Part shown: positions 1-7,858 of the stretch, piece after piece
Layout of the letters: every line of letters starts with the position of its first letter
Numbering within the stretch: the first letter of the stretch is position 1
Assembly (NCBI GenBank): GCA_944342125.1
Contig: CALVMF010000033.1
Location: forward strand, 1 to 12,305
Length of the DNA: 12,305 bases
Reading direction: 5' to 3'
From: an uncultured Bacilli bacterium
GTDB taxonomy: Bacteria > Bacillota_I > Bacilli_A > RFN20 > CAG-826
The notes under the pieces: model-generated
What the model was told of the DNA's origin: nothing
Database searches by the model: none
Seen by the model: the letters and a program-made list of their open reading frames with translations, nothing else
Program-made: the position numbers and the translations under genes

Positions 1-451
1 CAACAATTCTACTATGAGTTTTATCCCATGGATTAAAAGTGACACCTTTATGACCACTTGTTCCTGTTCCACCCATAGCTAGCTCATCAAGTGTAGATTT
101 ACCAATCAAAATTGCTCCTGCCTCGTTTAGTAATTTAATTACAGTTGCATCAAATAAAGGAATATAGCCATTTAAAACGTCACTACTAGCAGTTGTTTCA
201 TAACCTTTAGTTGAATAGTTATCCTTAGCAACATAAGGAATACCAAAAAAATAGTTATCTTTTGGGACAGGAAGTTTACTTAATTCAGTTGCTTTATTAA
301 TAGCATCTTCTTCGATAAGCATTTCAAAAGCATTATCTTTGTTTTCTTTAGCTCTTCTTAAGGCTTCTTTAGTTAATTCTAAAGGTGTCGTTTTACCTTC
401 AAGTAAAGCTTCGTGAATTTCTCTAATAGTTAAATCTAAGTAATTCTTCAT
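1..451 (-). CDS. gatA: Asp-tRNA(Asn)/Glu-tRNA(Gln) amidotransferase subunit A, N-terminal part (3' end beyond window)
   Basis: Only the first 150 codons are in the window; the frame is open to position 1. GatA is the amidase subunit of GatCAB: it hydrolyses glutamine and passes ammonia to GatB, which amidates misacylated Glu-tRNA(Gln) or Asp-tRNA(Asn) in the cytoplasm. The visible part starts MKNYLDLTIREIHEALLEGK, has the amidase-signature catalytic lysine at K76 (VAKDN), and then TLDELAMGGTGTSGHKG at 120-136 followed by FNPWD, the stretch just before the Gly/Ser-rich cis-Ser loop, which lies outside the window. The family is about 480 residues, so roughly two thirds are missing. The ATG at 451 lies one base after the gatC stop, with AAAGGTGG upstream as a ribosome binding site. 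It is translated with gatC, and gatB would be expected next. The family call is secure; the missing nucleophile cannot be checked. Confidence 0.95.
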   Translation of the reverse strand, partial: MKNYLDLTIREIHEALLEGKTTPLELTKEALRRAKENKDNAFEMLIEEDAINKATELSKLPVPKDNYFFGIPYVAKDNYSTKGYETTASSDVLNGYIPLFDATVIKLLNEAGAILIGKSTLDELAMGGTGTSGHKGVTFNPWDKTHSRIV

Positions 452-452
452 A

Positions 453-749
453 TTAACCAACCACCTTTGGAAGTTTGATTTGTCCATCTTTTACATCTTG
501 AGCGTTCATTAAAACCTCTTCTTGAGTTAATGGTTTAATTGGCTCGTCTTCTCTAAGATAAGTAATAGTAACATCAAATGGGAAAGTCATAGGAGTGCAT
601 TCATCAACGCCTTCAATATTTCCAACTAATTTAAGTTGATGTAAAATTGCACCAAATTCGTGCAAAAGTGTATCGTATTCTTCATCTTTCATGTCAAAAA
701 GCAAACGATGAGCAGCATCTATTAAAACATCTTTATTTACTTCTTTCAT
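453..749 (-). CDS. gatC: Asp-tRNA(Asn)/Glu-tRNA(Gln) amidotransferase subunit C
   Basis: A 98-residue protein of the usual GatC size (about 95-100). GatC is the small subunit that wraps around GatA and GatB and stabilises the amidotransferase. It shows the family layout: an N-terminal helical half (residues about 5-45, VLIDAAHRLLFDMKDEEYDT) followed by an extended Pro-rich segment (VDECTPMTFPFDV) and a short C-terminal part ending near DGQIKLPKVVG, where GatC proteins typically carry a xxFxVPxV-like end. The sequence is divergent, as is usual for GatC, and identification leans partly on gatA following one base later. The ATG at 749 overlaps the ligA TGA stop as ATGA and has a strong AGGAGG at about 757-763, so translation is coupled to ligA but can also start independently. 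Confidence 0.92.
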   Translation of the reverse strand: MKEVNKDVLIDAAHRLLFDMKDEEYDTLLHEFGAILHQLKLVGNIEGVDECTPMTFPFDVTITYLREDEPIKPLTQEEVLMNAQDVKDGQIKLPKVVG

Positions 750-2752
750 TGCTTATCTCCTCCTATCATATTCTTAAATTCATCTTCATTAATCACTTTA
801 ATACCTAACTTCATGGCTTTATCGTATTTACTTCCTGGATCAGAGCCACAAAGAACAAAGTCGGTTGCTTTAGATACACTGCTAACAACATGTGCACCTA
901 AATCCTCTAATATTTTACTCGCTTCACTTCTAGTAAACGATACTAAAGAACCTGTTAAGACTACTTTTTTATCAAAGAAAGCATTCTCTTCATCAAATTT
1001 ATTTGAGCCGAGATAAATTGTGTTAACGTTTTGCTCTTTAAGTTTATTTATAAGTTCGATATTATGTTCATCTTTAAAATAATTCACTATCGAATTAGCG
1101 ACAACGTCTCCAACATCATTGATCTTAACTAAGTCATCAACGCTAGCATGCATTAAGTTATCAATAGTATCAAATCGCCTTGCAAGAGTTTTTGCCATTT
1201 TAGAACCAACTTCTTTTATTCCAAGCCCGAATAATAATCTTTCTAAACTATTCTTCTTGCTCTTTTCGATAGCATCAAGCAATTTATCGACCGATTTATT
1301 GCTCCATCCATCCATTGTGATTAACTTATCGCGATGTTTATAGATTTCATATATATCAGGAATCGTACGAATAATTCCTAAATCAAAGAACTCTTGAGTA
1401 ACTTTTTCACCCATAGTTTCAATATCCATCGCATCCTTAGAAGCAAAATGAATTAAACTTTCAATGTTTCTTGATGGGCAAGACTTATTTAAGCAAAAAT
1501 GCATTGCATCTATTTTCGTTAATGGCGAGCCACAAACTGGACAAGTTTCAATCATTGTAAATTCTTTTTGAGAACCATCACGCTCTTCTGGAATCGCTTT
1601 AACTACTTCAGGAATGATGTCACCAGCTTTTCTTAAAACAACTGTATCACCAACCATAAGTCCTTTATCTTTAATAAAATCTTCGTTATGAAGCGTCGCT
1701 CTTTGGACGAGTGAACCAGCAACTCTAACAGGTTCTAAAACAGCATTTGGAGTAATCTTTCCAGTTCTTCCGACTGTATAGATAATATCTAATAGTTTTG
1801 TTCTAACCTCTTTTGGAGGAAATTTATAAGCAACAGCCCATTTTGGTGTTTTAGCAGTATACCCGATTGTATCATAGTAAGAAAAATCATTAACTTTTAA
1901 AACGATTCCATCAATGTCGTAAGAAAGTGAATCACGTTTGTCAGTATATTCTGTTACATAAGCCAAGATTTCTTTAATCCCTTTAACAACTTTTGCTTCT
2001 GGATTTGTTTTAAAACCAAGCTCTTTTAACTTTAAAATCGCGTCAAAGTGCGTTTTTATTCCAAAATCTTGCGCATTAGTAAAATAGTACCACCACCCAT
2101 CAAGCTTCCTGCTTTTAGCTATTCTACTATCAAGATTTCTTATTGATCCTGCCGCAGCATTTCTTGCATTTGCAAATAAAGGTTCGCCATTTTTCTCTCT
2201 TTCTTTGTTAAGCTCTTCAAGACTATTTTTAGGCATATATATCTCGCCACGAACCTCTACCCTTCCCATCAAAGGAATACGGGTTGGAATGTCAGGAATT
2301 GTTAAAACGTTAGTTGTAACATCTTCTCCAGTTGTTCCATCTCCTCTTGTCGCGGCATATTGTAGTTCTCCATCTTGATAAACTAGACTCATTGCTAAAC
2401 CATCAATTTTCATTTCAGCAACATATTCAAGGTCTCTATCAACTTCTATATTCGTTTTTTTAACCCAATCAGTAAGTTCGTCTTCATTAAAAACATCAGC
2501 TAAAGAAAGCATTTGAACTTGGTGAGTAATTTTATTAAACCCTTTTAAGACAGTTCCGATTATTCTTTGAGTTGGTGAATTTCTAGTGATTAACTCAGGC
2601 CATTCTTTCTCAATCGCTTCAAGCTCTTCCATTTTTTGATCATAAACCTGGTCGCTAACGCTTGGATTATCATCGATATAGTATTCTCTAGCATATTTTT
2701 CAATAAGTTTAACTAGTTCATCGTGTTTTGCTTTTGCAACTAAAAAGTCCAT
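746..2752 (-). CDS. ligA: NAD+-dependent DNA ligase LigA
   Basis: A full-length 668-residue ligase (family about 670) that seals nicks in duplex DNA with NAD+ in replication (Okazaki fragments) and repair. All domains are visible in order: N-terminal Ia domain (1-65, with YYIDDNPSVSDQVYD, the NMN-binding part), nucleotidyltransferase domain with the adenylated lysine K115 in the KIDG motif, further NTase motifs (TRGDG at 135-139, VRGEIYMP, SLSYDIDGIVLKV at 275-287), OB fold (about 318-400), a four-cysteine zinc finger (C404, C407, C420, C425), helix-hairpin-helix region (about 435-580) and C-terminal BRCT domain (about 592-666, VVLTGSLVSFTRSEA). No catalytic residue looks lost. The ATG lies 3 bases after the pcrA stop, with a modest GCAGG ribosome binding site inside the pcrA end, so it is probably co-translated with pcrA. 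The pcrA-ligA pair is conserved in Bacilli. Confidence 0.98.
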   Translation of the reverse strand: MDFLVAKAKHDELVKLIEKYAREYYIDDNPSVSDQVYDQKMEELEAIEKEWPELITRNSPTQRIIGTVLKGFNKITHQVQMLSLADVFNEDELTDWVKKTNIEVDRDLEYVAEMKIDGLAMSLVYQDGELQYAATRGDGTTGEDVTTNVLTIPDIPTRIPLMGRVEVRGEIYMPKNSLEELNKEREKNGEPLFANARNAAAGSIRNLDSRIAKSRKLDGWWYYFTNAQDFGIKTHFDAILKLKELGFKTNPEAKVVKGIKEILAYVTEYTDKRDSLSYDIDGIVLKVNDFSYYDTIGYTAKTPKWAVAYKFPPKEVRTKLLDIIYTVGRTGKITPNAVLEPVRVAGSLVQRATLHNEDFIKDKGLMVGDTVVLRKAGDIIPEVVKAIPEERDGSQKEFTMIETCPVCGSPLTKIDAMHFCLNKSCPSRNIESLIHFASKDAMDIETMGEKVTQEFFDLGIIRTIPDIYEIYKHRDKLITMDGWSNKSVDKLLDAIEKSKKNSLERLLFGLGIKEVGSKMAKTLARRFDTIDNLMHASVDDLVKINDVGDVVANSIVNYFKDEHNIELINKLKEQNVNTIYLGSNKFDEENAFFDKKVVLTGSLVSFTRSEASKILEDLGAHVVSSVSKATDFVLCGSDPGSKYDKAMKLGIKVINEDEFKNMIGGDKQ

Positions 2753-2755
2753 AAG

Positions 2756-4990
2756 TTAACCTGCCTTTGACAAAGATTTGTGACTTCCTAAAAGTGTCTT
2801 TTTACCGAAATCATCAAAAATTACTTCAATTATATCATCCATTACTTTTACAACTTTTCCTCGACCAAAAACTGTGTGATTGCAAATGTCTCCAACCGAC
2901 CAATGGATTCCATTTCCAGTATTAATTTCAACAACATTAGAACGTTGTTTATTAGATGCTTTGTAGATTCCAACACCTTTAGAGTTCTTACTTGGGTCGT
3001 AATAATATATATTTCTCCCTCTGCTTTGCGAATCTGACAAATTTCCAATGTCTACACCCATAAAGGTTAAACTTGGTAAGGTTATCCCAGCTTCTTTAAT
3101 AAATCTAGAAGGCGTATTACCAGATTGCGAAGAATAAGAATAGTCTCTATTTAAAGTTATATAAAGCTGCTTTTTTGCCCTTGTAAAAGCAACATAGGCA
3201 AGTCTACGTTCTTCTTCTAAACCATCTCTTGTTCTTTCGTTAATTGCTCTAGCGTTTGGAAAAACTCCATCATTAAAGCCCATGACAAAAACATAGTCAA
3301 ACTCTAAACCTTTAGCTGTGTGGATCGTCATTAAAGAAACATTATCAGCTCCACTAATTTCATCTTGAGAAGTCATCAATGTTACATTTTGTAAATATTC
3401 TTCAAAATTACTATCAGGGTTAGTTTTTAAATAATTACGGATATCATCAATTAAAGCTTGGACGTTTTCAATTTTGTCATCATCCTCTTCATTATTTTGT
3501 AGCTCGCGATAAAAATTTATATCTTTAAGAAATTGATCAAGAATCTCACTATAGGCTTCTAAGTTTACTAAAAGTTTATGAGAAACTTCGTCCATTTTGC
3601 TTATTAATTCCTTCATCGTATTAACGATATTAGGTCTTAATTCAGTTGTATGATTATCAATATCTCTTAAATATTGATACATAGATTGATTAGCATTTCT
3701 ACTTTCTGTACGTAAAATTTCTAAGTTCTTATCACCAAAACCTCTTTTTGGATAATTACAAATTCTTTCAAAAGATACATCATCTTTATCATTTATAAAG
3801 AGTCTAAAATAAGCTAAAGCATCTTTGATTTCTTTACGACTATAAAACTTTAATCCTCCATATACTTGATATGGAATTCCTCTAGTTACCAGTGCATTTT
3901 CAATTTTAAGGGAAAGAAATGAAGAACGATATAAAATTGCAATATCAGAATATTTTAAGGCCTTGTTGGAATTCTTTAATGTCACAATAGTATTAGCAAT
4001 GAAGTTGGCTTCACTTATCCCAGTATCTAAACATCTAATAACAATGTCACTACCATCGCCATTATGTGTGAAAAGATCTTTTTTAACTCTATCAACATTA
4101 TGAGAAATAAGTTGATTGCTAGCTCTAAGTATCTTTGAAGTTGAACGATAGTTTTCATTAAGAATAATCGTTTCCATAGGAGAAAATACCTTATCGATAT
4201 CAAGAATAATTCTTTGATTAGCTCCACGCCAAGTATAGATGGTTTGATCAGGGTCACCAACCACATAAACTGAAGTGTTTTCATTAGTTAAAAGTTTAAG
4301 AAGTTCAAATTGAAGGTCATTTGTATCTTGAAATTCATCAACTAAAATATGCTTAAATCGTGAAGCATAATGCGCTCTAATTTCAGGGAATGTCCTTAAA
4401 ATTTTTATTGCATAAATCAATAAATCATCAAAATCTAGCGCAAAAGCCTCAGATTTTCTAAACTCATATTCCTTAAAAAATTCTAAAAGAGTTTTCTCTT
4501 TTGGGTTTGGACCAAGTTTAACATCGCTAGGCATTACTCCATACATTTTTTTATTAGAGATGTAACCAGCAGCTAATTTAATTATTTCATCAGTTTTCTT
4601 ATAACCCTTTTCAGCACCAATCATTTTAATGAGTCTTAAGGTGTCATCATCATCATAAATTGTGTAATTTTTTGGATAACCTAAATTATCAATTTCCATT
4701 CTTAAAAACTTTGCGCAAAAAGAATGGAAGGTCGAAATAGTTAAACCAGTTAAGTTATAATTTGGCAAAAGTTGAGATGTTCTCTCTTTCATTTCCTTAG
4801 CGACTTTATTTGTAAAAGTGATTGCAACAATTTCATAAGGTCTAACATTAAGTTGCTCAATTAAATAAGCAATTCGATATGTTAAAACACGGGTTTTTCC
4901 ACTACCCGCACCAGCAATAATTCGCAAATATTGTTTTTGTGAACTCACTGCTTCATATTGTTTTTCATTCAGTTCTTTCTTATAATCCAT
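2756..4990 (-). CDS. pcrA: ATP-dependent 3'-5' DNA helicase PcrA (UvrD family)
   Basis: A 744-residue superfamily 1A helicase (PcrA is usually 720-750) that unwinds DNA in repair and plasmid replication and displaces stalled RNA polymerase and RecA filaments. All helicase motifs are readable: Q-motif region LNEKQYEAV (7-15), Walker A AGAGSGKT (26-33), Ia AITFTNKVAKEM, Ib STFHSF, motif II VDEFQDTN (217-224), motif III VVGDPDQTIYTWRGA (243-257), motif IV LNENYRS, motif V LMTIHTAKGLEFDYVF and motif VI EEERRLAYVAFTRAKK. The C-terminal 48 residues (697-744, VGDICNHTVFGRGKVVKV...) match the tudor-like RNA-polymerase-binding domain of Gram-positive PcrA, which favours PcrA over RecB- or Rep-like helicases. 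The ATG at 4990 has no Shine-Dalgarno sequence, and an in-frame TGA shortly upstream rules out a longer N-terminus; see the leader entries. It is first of the pcrA-ligA-gatC-gatA unit. Confidence 0.97.
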   Translation of the reverse strand: MDYKKELNEKQYEAVSSQKQYLRIIAGAGSGKTRVLTYRIAYLIEQLNVRPYEIVAITFTNKVAKEMKERTSQLLPNYNLTGLTISTFHSFCAKFLRMEIDNLGYPKNYTIYDDDDTLRLIKMIGAEKGYKKTDEIIKLAAGYISNKKMYGVMPSDVKLGPNPKEKTLLEFFKEYEFRKSEAFALDFDDLLIYAIKILRTFPEIRAHYASRFKHILVDEFQDTNDLQFELLKLLTNENTSVYVVGDPDQTIYTWRGANQRIILDIDKVFSPMETIILNENYRSTSKILRASNQLISHNVDRVKKDLFTHNGDGSDIVIRCLDTGISEANFIANTIVTLKNSNKALKYSDIAILYRSSFLSLKIENALVTRGIPYQVYGGLKFYSRKEIKDALAYFRLFINDKDDVSFERICNYPKRGFGDKNLEILRTESRNANQSMYQYLRDIDNHTTELRPNIVNTMKELISKMDEVSHKLLVNLEAYSEILDQFLKDINFYRELQNNEEDDDKIENVQALIDDIRNYLKTNPDSNFEEYLQNVTLMTSQDEISGADNVSLMTIHTAKGLEFDYVFVMGFNDGVFPNARAINERTRDGLEEERRLAYVAFTRAKKQLYITLNRDYSYSSQSGNTPSRFIKEAGITLPSLTFMGVDIGNLSDSQSRGRNIYYYDPSKNSKGVGIYKASNKQRSNVVEINTGNGIHWSVGDICNHTVFGRGKVVKVMDDIIEVIFDDFGKKTLLGSHKSLSKAG

Positions 4991-5009
4991 AGCCCAAAAA
5001 GTATATCAT
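4980..5009 (-). other. Possible 9-codon upstream ORF overlapping the pcrA start
   Basis: In the pcrA leader an ATG at 5009 is preceded by AAAGGG with a 5-base spacer and opens a frame encoding MIYFLGYGL, ending at a TAA (4982-4980) that lies inside the first codons of pcrA in another frame. This is the only Shine-Dalgarno-like sequence near pcrA, whose own ATG has none. A ribosome ending this short frame would stop a few bases beyond the pcrA ATG and could reinitiate there. This would need a promoter upstream of about 5020. A 10-codon frame can arise by chance, so this is a suggestion only. Confidence 0.25.
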
Positions 5010-5060
5010 TTTTACCCTTTCAATTATAGTTTTATAGAAAAAATTTTAGCCCTAATTTTA
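4991..5060 (-). promoter_or_regulatory. Leader/promoter region of the pcrA-ligA-gatCA unit
   Basis: The terminator just upstream ends unit B, so pcrA should have its own promoter here. Two -10 candidates are visible. One is a perfect TATAAT at 5023-5028 without a good -35. The other is an extended -10, TGATATACT at 5000-5008, also without a convincing -35 at 16-18 bases. The first would give a leader of about 25 bases containing AAAGGG and the short upstream ORF. The second would start transcription only a few bases before the pcrA ATG, giving an almost leaderless message. The sequence alone does not decide between them. Confidence 0.35.
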
Positions 5061-5064
5061 GTAT

Positions 5065-5101
5065 AAAAATTAAAAAGAGGAACCACATAAGTTACCTCTT
5101 T
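5065..5101 (-). terminator. Rho-independent terminator after the asnS unit
   Basis: Read on the minus strand, AAAGAGG (5101-5095) pairs with CCTCTTT (5080-5074). The stem continues as AAC/GTT after a single bulged base, leaves a 7-base loop, and is followed by a T-rich tail (TTAATTTTT, 5073-5065). It lies about 30 bases after the stop of the 97-residue gene and before the pcrA leader, so it should end unit B. A second, weaker A/T hairpin with TAGC/GCTA ends covers that stop codon (5115-5132). Confidence 0.75.
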
Positions 5102-5129
5102 AAAGTAGAATCATTAGCCTTTTTAAAAG

Positions 5130-5423
5130 CTAGGCGATATCAGTAAAAATCGATACAACTAGATAAATTATGTAGATAAATAAAGCAACATCTACAAGAG
5201 TTAAAATTGTAAAAATAACAAAGTTTTTCTTCTTTTTTGAAAGTTCGAGATCCTTAGACTTTACTTTTTTCTCATTAGAAAGCTTAACCTTTCTATCTTC
5301 GCTTAAAAGTGATGGTTGCTCTTCAATTAAACTATCAGCAAATTCAACCGAAGTATCGTGTGGTTTACGATCTTCAGGTGTTACATAAATATCGCTATTT
5401 TGTCTTTCTTCATCAAGCATCAT
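5130..5423 (-). CDS. Small tail-anchored membrane protein of unknown function
   Basis: I do not recognise this 97-residue protein. Residues 1-45 are acidic and polar, probably disordered (MMLDEERQNSDIYVTPEDRK). Residues 45-66 are strongly basic (a run of lysines ending SKKKK), and residues about 68-93 are one long hydrophobic helix (FVIFTILTLVDVALFIYIIYL) with a single Asp at 78, leaving four residues at the C-terminus. By the positive-inside rule the Lys-rich part stays in the cytoplasm, so this looks like a single-pass, C-terminally anchored protein with its N-terminal domain inside the cell. The ATG at 5423 follows the asnS stop by one base and a second ATG follows at once. There is no good Shine-Dalgarno sequence (nearest GGAAG is about 15 bases away), so it probably depends on translation of asnS. 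It is last in the unit, just before the terminator. That it is a real gene is likely; its function is unknown. Confidence 0.7.
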   Translation of the reverse strand: MMLDEERQNSDIYVTPEDRKPHDTSVEFADSLIEEQPSLLSEDRKVKLSNEKKVKSKDLELSKKKKNFVIFTILTLVDVALFIYIIYLVVSIFTDIA

Positions 5424-5424
5424 A

Positions 5425-6807
5425 TTAATATTTTAAACTTCCTGGTGTTCTTGGGAAAGGTTGAACGTCACGAATATTTTGCATACCTGTGATATACATT
5501 AAAAGACGATCAAATCCAAGACCAAATCCACTATGAATGCAACCGCCATATTTCCTTAAATTGAGGTACCATTCTAAGCCTTTTTCGTTGCCAAGTTCTT
5601 TCATCTTAGCTTGAAGCTTAGCGTAATCTTCTTCTCTTTGAGATCCACCGACAATTTCACCTTCTTTTGGTACAAGTAAGTCGCAAGCTGCAACAGTTTT
5701 GTTGTCAGGATTTAACTTCATATAGAAAGCTTTAATTTCTTTAGGATAGTTAATTAAGAAAACAGGCCCTTTAACAATTTCTTCGGTAATGTATCTTTCG
5801 TGTTCACTATTTAGATCCATACCCCAGAAAATGTTATTGTTATCAAATTTGTGACCGTTTTCTACAGCTTTTTTAAGAAGCTCTATTGCTTCGGTGTATT
5901 CCATTCTGACAAATTTAGAAGCAATGACTGAATTTAGTTTATCGATAACACCCTTATCGATAAAGTTATTGAAGAATTGCATTTCATCTTTGCAGTTATC
6001 TAAGACATATTTAATGATGTATTTTAAGAAACTTTCAATTAAATCCATATCGTCATCTAAATCTGCAAAAGCAATTTCAGGCTCAATCATCCAAAATTCA
6101 CTAGCGTGCCTATTTGTATTACTATTTTCAGCTCTAAAAGTTGGACCAAAAGTATAAACATCTCTAAAAGCCATCGCAAAAGATTCAACGTGTAATTGAC
6201 CACTAACAGTTAAGCAAGCTGGGGCATTAAAGAAGGCTTCAGGATGTTTAAAATCATTTACAACATGAAAAACTTGTCCTGCTCCTTCAGCATCATTTGC
6301 AGTTATGATAGGAGTTTGAACATACATGAAACCTCTTTCTTGAAAGTATTTATGAATAGCATAAGCCAAGGTGTTTCTAACTCGATAAATAGCATTAAAA
6401 GTATTAGCACGTGGTCTTAAATAAGCAATATCTCTTAAAAATTCAAAACTATGCTTCTTCTTTTGAAGTGGATAATCTTCAGCACAATCTCCTAACAAAG
6501 AAATTTCGTCAACATGAATTTCAAAAGGTTGCTTCATCTCAGGAGTTAACACAAGTTTTCCTTTAACTTGTATAGAAGAGCCGTATTTAACCTTAGAAAA
6601 TACATCAAAATTAGGATTTTCTTTGTCGTATACTAATTGAATATTTTTAAAATAGCTTCCATCATTAAATTCAATAAATCCGACAGAACCATTATTTCGA
6701 TGCGACTTTACCCATCCTTCTAATGTAACTTTTTGATTATTTTCAAGTTTGCCATCATAAAAACTTAAAAATAATTTTCTTGCCGTTAAATCTCTAATTT
6801 GACTCAT
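5425..6807 (-). CDS. asnS: Asparaginyl-tRNA synthetase
   Basis: A 460-residue class IIb aminoacyl-tRNA synthetase (family about 460) that charges tRNA-Asn in the cytoplasm. The N-terminal OB-fold anticodon-binding domain covers about 15-105 (VTLEGWVKSHRNNGSVGFIEF). The catalytic core begins with DYPLQKKKHSFEFLRDIAYLRPR (111-133), the signature that separates AsnRS from AspRS, and continues with IITANDAEGAGQVF (168-180), class II motif 2 (224-244, FRAENSNTNRH...) and motif 3 GLGFDR (429-434). It starts at an ATG with a strong GGAGGG four bases upstream, 30 bases after the tsaD stop. A TATAAT lies in that gap (6826-6831) but without a -35, so it is most simply a member of the upstream unit. tRNA-Asn decodes AAY codons and is a t6A substrate, which fits its place directly behind the t6A genes. 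Confidence 0.97.
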   Translation of the reverse strand: MSQIRDLTARKLFLSFYDGKLENNQKVTLEGWVKSHRNNGSVGFIEFNDGSYFKNIQLVYDKENPNFDVFSKVKYGSSIQVKGKLVLTPEMKQPFEIHVDEISLLGDCAEDYPLQKKKHSFEFLRDIAYLRPRANTFNAIYRVRNTLAYAIHKYFQERGFMYVQTPIITANDAEGAGQVFHVVNDFKHPEAFFNAPACLTVSGQLHVESFAMAFRDVYTFGPTFRAENSNTNRHASEFWMIEPEIAFADLDDDMDLIESFLKYIIKYVLDNCKDEMQFFNNFIDKGVIDKLNSVIASKFVRMEYTEAIELLKKAVENGHKFDNNNIFWGMDLNSEHERYITEEIVKGPVFLINYPKEIKAFYMKLNPDNKTVAACDLLVPKEGEIVGGSQREEDYAKLQAKMKELGNEKGLEWYLNLRKYGGCIHSGFGLGFDRLLMYITGMQNIRDVQPFPRTPGSLKY

Positions 6808-6837
6808 AAAACCCTCCGCTAATCAATTATAAACTAA

Positions 6838-7857
6838 TTAAAATTTTTTAAAATCTTCTATTCTCCAACTTGGATCAACAGAAACTGTTAAAGGAGCAAA
6901 AATTCCTTCTCTATATAAATATTCCCCAACTTTACAAATCATAGCAGCGTTATCTGTTGTACACCAAATTGGTGGAATATTAACTTCAATATTGCTACCT
7001 TCAAATAGTTTAACTATCTCTTCTCTTAAATAGCTATTTGCACTAACTCCGCCAGCTAAAACAACTTCCTTAACATCATATTTTTCACTAGCCATCTTAA
7101 CTCTTTCTAAAACCATACCAATCGCAACATCTTGGAAAGATTTAGCCATATCTTCAACAATTATCTCTTCCCCTTTTTGTTCAAGGTTATGTTTTAAGTT
7201 AATAACAGCAGTTTTTAACCCACTATAAGAGAAATTTAAACTCTTATCGTGCATTGGTGTAGGTAATTTATAAGTGTGTTTGCCGTTTTTTGCTAACTTG
7301 TCTATAGCAACTCCACCAGGATAAGGTAAACCAAGCACTCTTGCTACTTTATCATAGCTTTCTCCAATAGCGTCGTCTTTTGTTTCGCCAATAATCTCAA
7401 AATTTAAATGGCTTTTCATATAAACAAGCTCGGTGTTTCCACCACTTACTACAACTGCTAAAAGAGGAAATTTAAGAGGTTTGATGAATTCATTTGCGTA
7501 AATGTGACCAGTTAAATGATGAACAGGAATTAATGGTTTGTTGTAAATCAAAGCTAGTGTTTTAGCGGCTTGAACCCCAACGTGAAGTGCTCCAATTAAA
7601 CCAGGACCACGAGTAAAAGCGATTGCATCGACTTCATCTAAAGTAATATTCGCTTCTTTTAAAGCTTGGTCTAATACACAACCTATATTCTCTAGATGCA
7701 ATCTTGAAGCAATTTCAGGCATAACTCCACCATATTTTTGGTGAACTGCAATTTGAGAGGAAATCGCATTTGATAGTAATTTTCCGCCTTTAGTTACTGC
7801 AATTGCAGTTTCATCGCAACTGCTTTCAATTCCTAAAATAATCAGTTCTTTTTCCAT
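6838..7857 (-). CDS. tsaD: tRNA N6-adenosine threonylcarbamoyltransferase TsaD
   Basis: A 339-residue Kae1/Qri7-family protein (usual bacterial length about 335-345), the catalytic subunit that moves the threonylcarbamoyl group from threonylcarbamoyl-adenylate to A37 of ANN-decoding tRNAs. It belongs to the ASKHA fold: the first phosphate loop is GIESSCDETA (9-18), RGPGLIG is at 83-89, the metal-binding histidines are H114 and H118 in HHLTGH, a second phosphate-binding segment is VVSGGNTEL, GGVSAN lies in the C-terminal half, and the metal-ligand aspartate is D302 in TTDNAAM. All expected active-site residues are present. The ATG is one base after the rimI stop; an AAAGGA about 10 bases upstream is the likely ribosome binding site. 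In Bacteria TsaD works with TsaB and TsaE, both encoded just upstream in the same unit. Confidence 0.97.
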   Translation of the reverse strand: MEKELIILGIESSCDETAIAVTKGGKLLSNAISSQIAVHQKYGGVMPEIASRLHLENIGCVLDQALKEANITLDEVDAIAFTRGPGLIGALHVGVQAAKTLALIYNKPLIPVHHLTGHIYANEFIKPLKFPLLAVVVSGGNTELVYMKSHLNFEIIGETKDDAIGESYDKVARVLGLPYPGGVAIDKLAKNGKHTYKLPTPMHDKSLNFSYSGLKTAVINLKHNLEQKGEEIIVEDMAKSFQDVAIGMVLERVKMASEKYDVKEVVLAGGVSANSYLREEIVKLFEGSNIEVNIPPIWCTTDNAAMICKVGEYLYREGIFAPLTVSVDPSWRIEDFKKF

Positions 7858-7858
7858 A

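Noticed and set aside
813..1343. Plus-strand open frames of 67 and 74 codons inside ligA
   Set aside because: They lie wholly opposite ligA coding sequence, have no ribosome binding site and give low-complexity Ser/Leu-rich products typical of antisense frames in AT-rich genes.
2848..4284. Minus-strand open frames of 66 and 85 codons in another frame of pcrA
   Set aside because: Both sit inside pcrA, whose helicase motifs run through these positions; the products show no recognisable domain.
5115..5132. A/T hairpin on the stop codon of the 97-residue gene as the terminator
   Set aside because: The stem has few G/C pairs, an almost closed loop and no U-run on the 3' side; the hairpin at 5074-5101 has both a better stem and the T-rich tail.
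5894..6157. Plus-strand 87-codon frame opposite asnS
   Set aside because: Antisense to class II motif 2 of AsnRS; no ribosome binding site.
6826..6831. TATAAT between tsaD and asnS as a separate asnS promoter
   Set aside because: No acceptable -35 at 16-18 bases and such hexamers are common in AT-rich gaps; asnS is more simply co-transcribed with tsaD. Not excluded.
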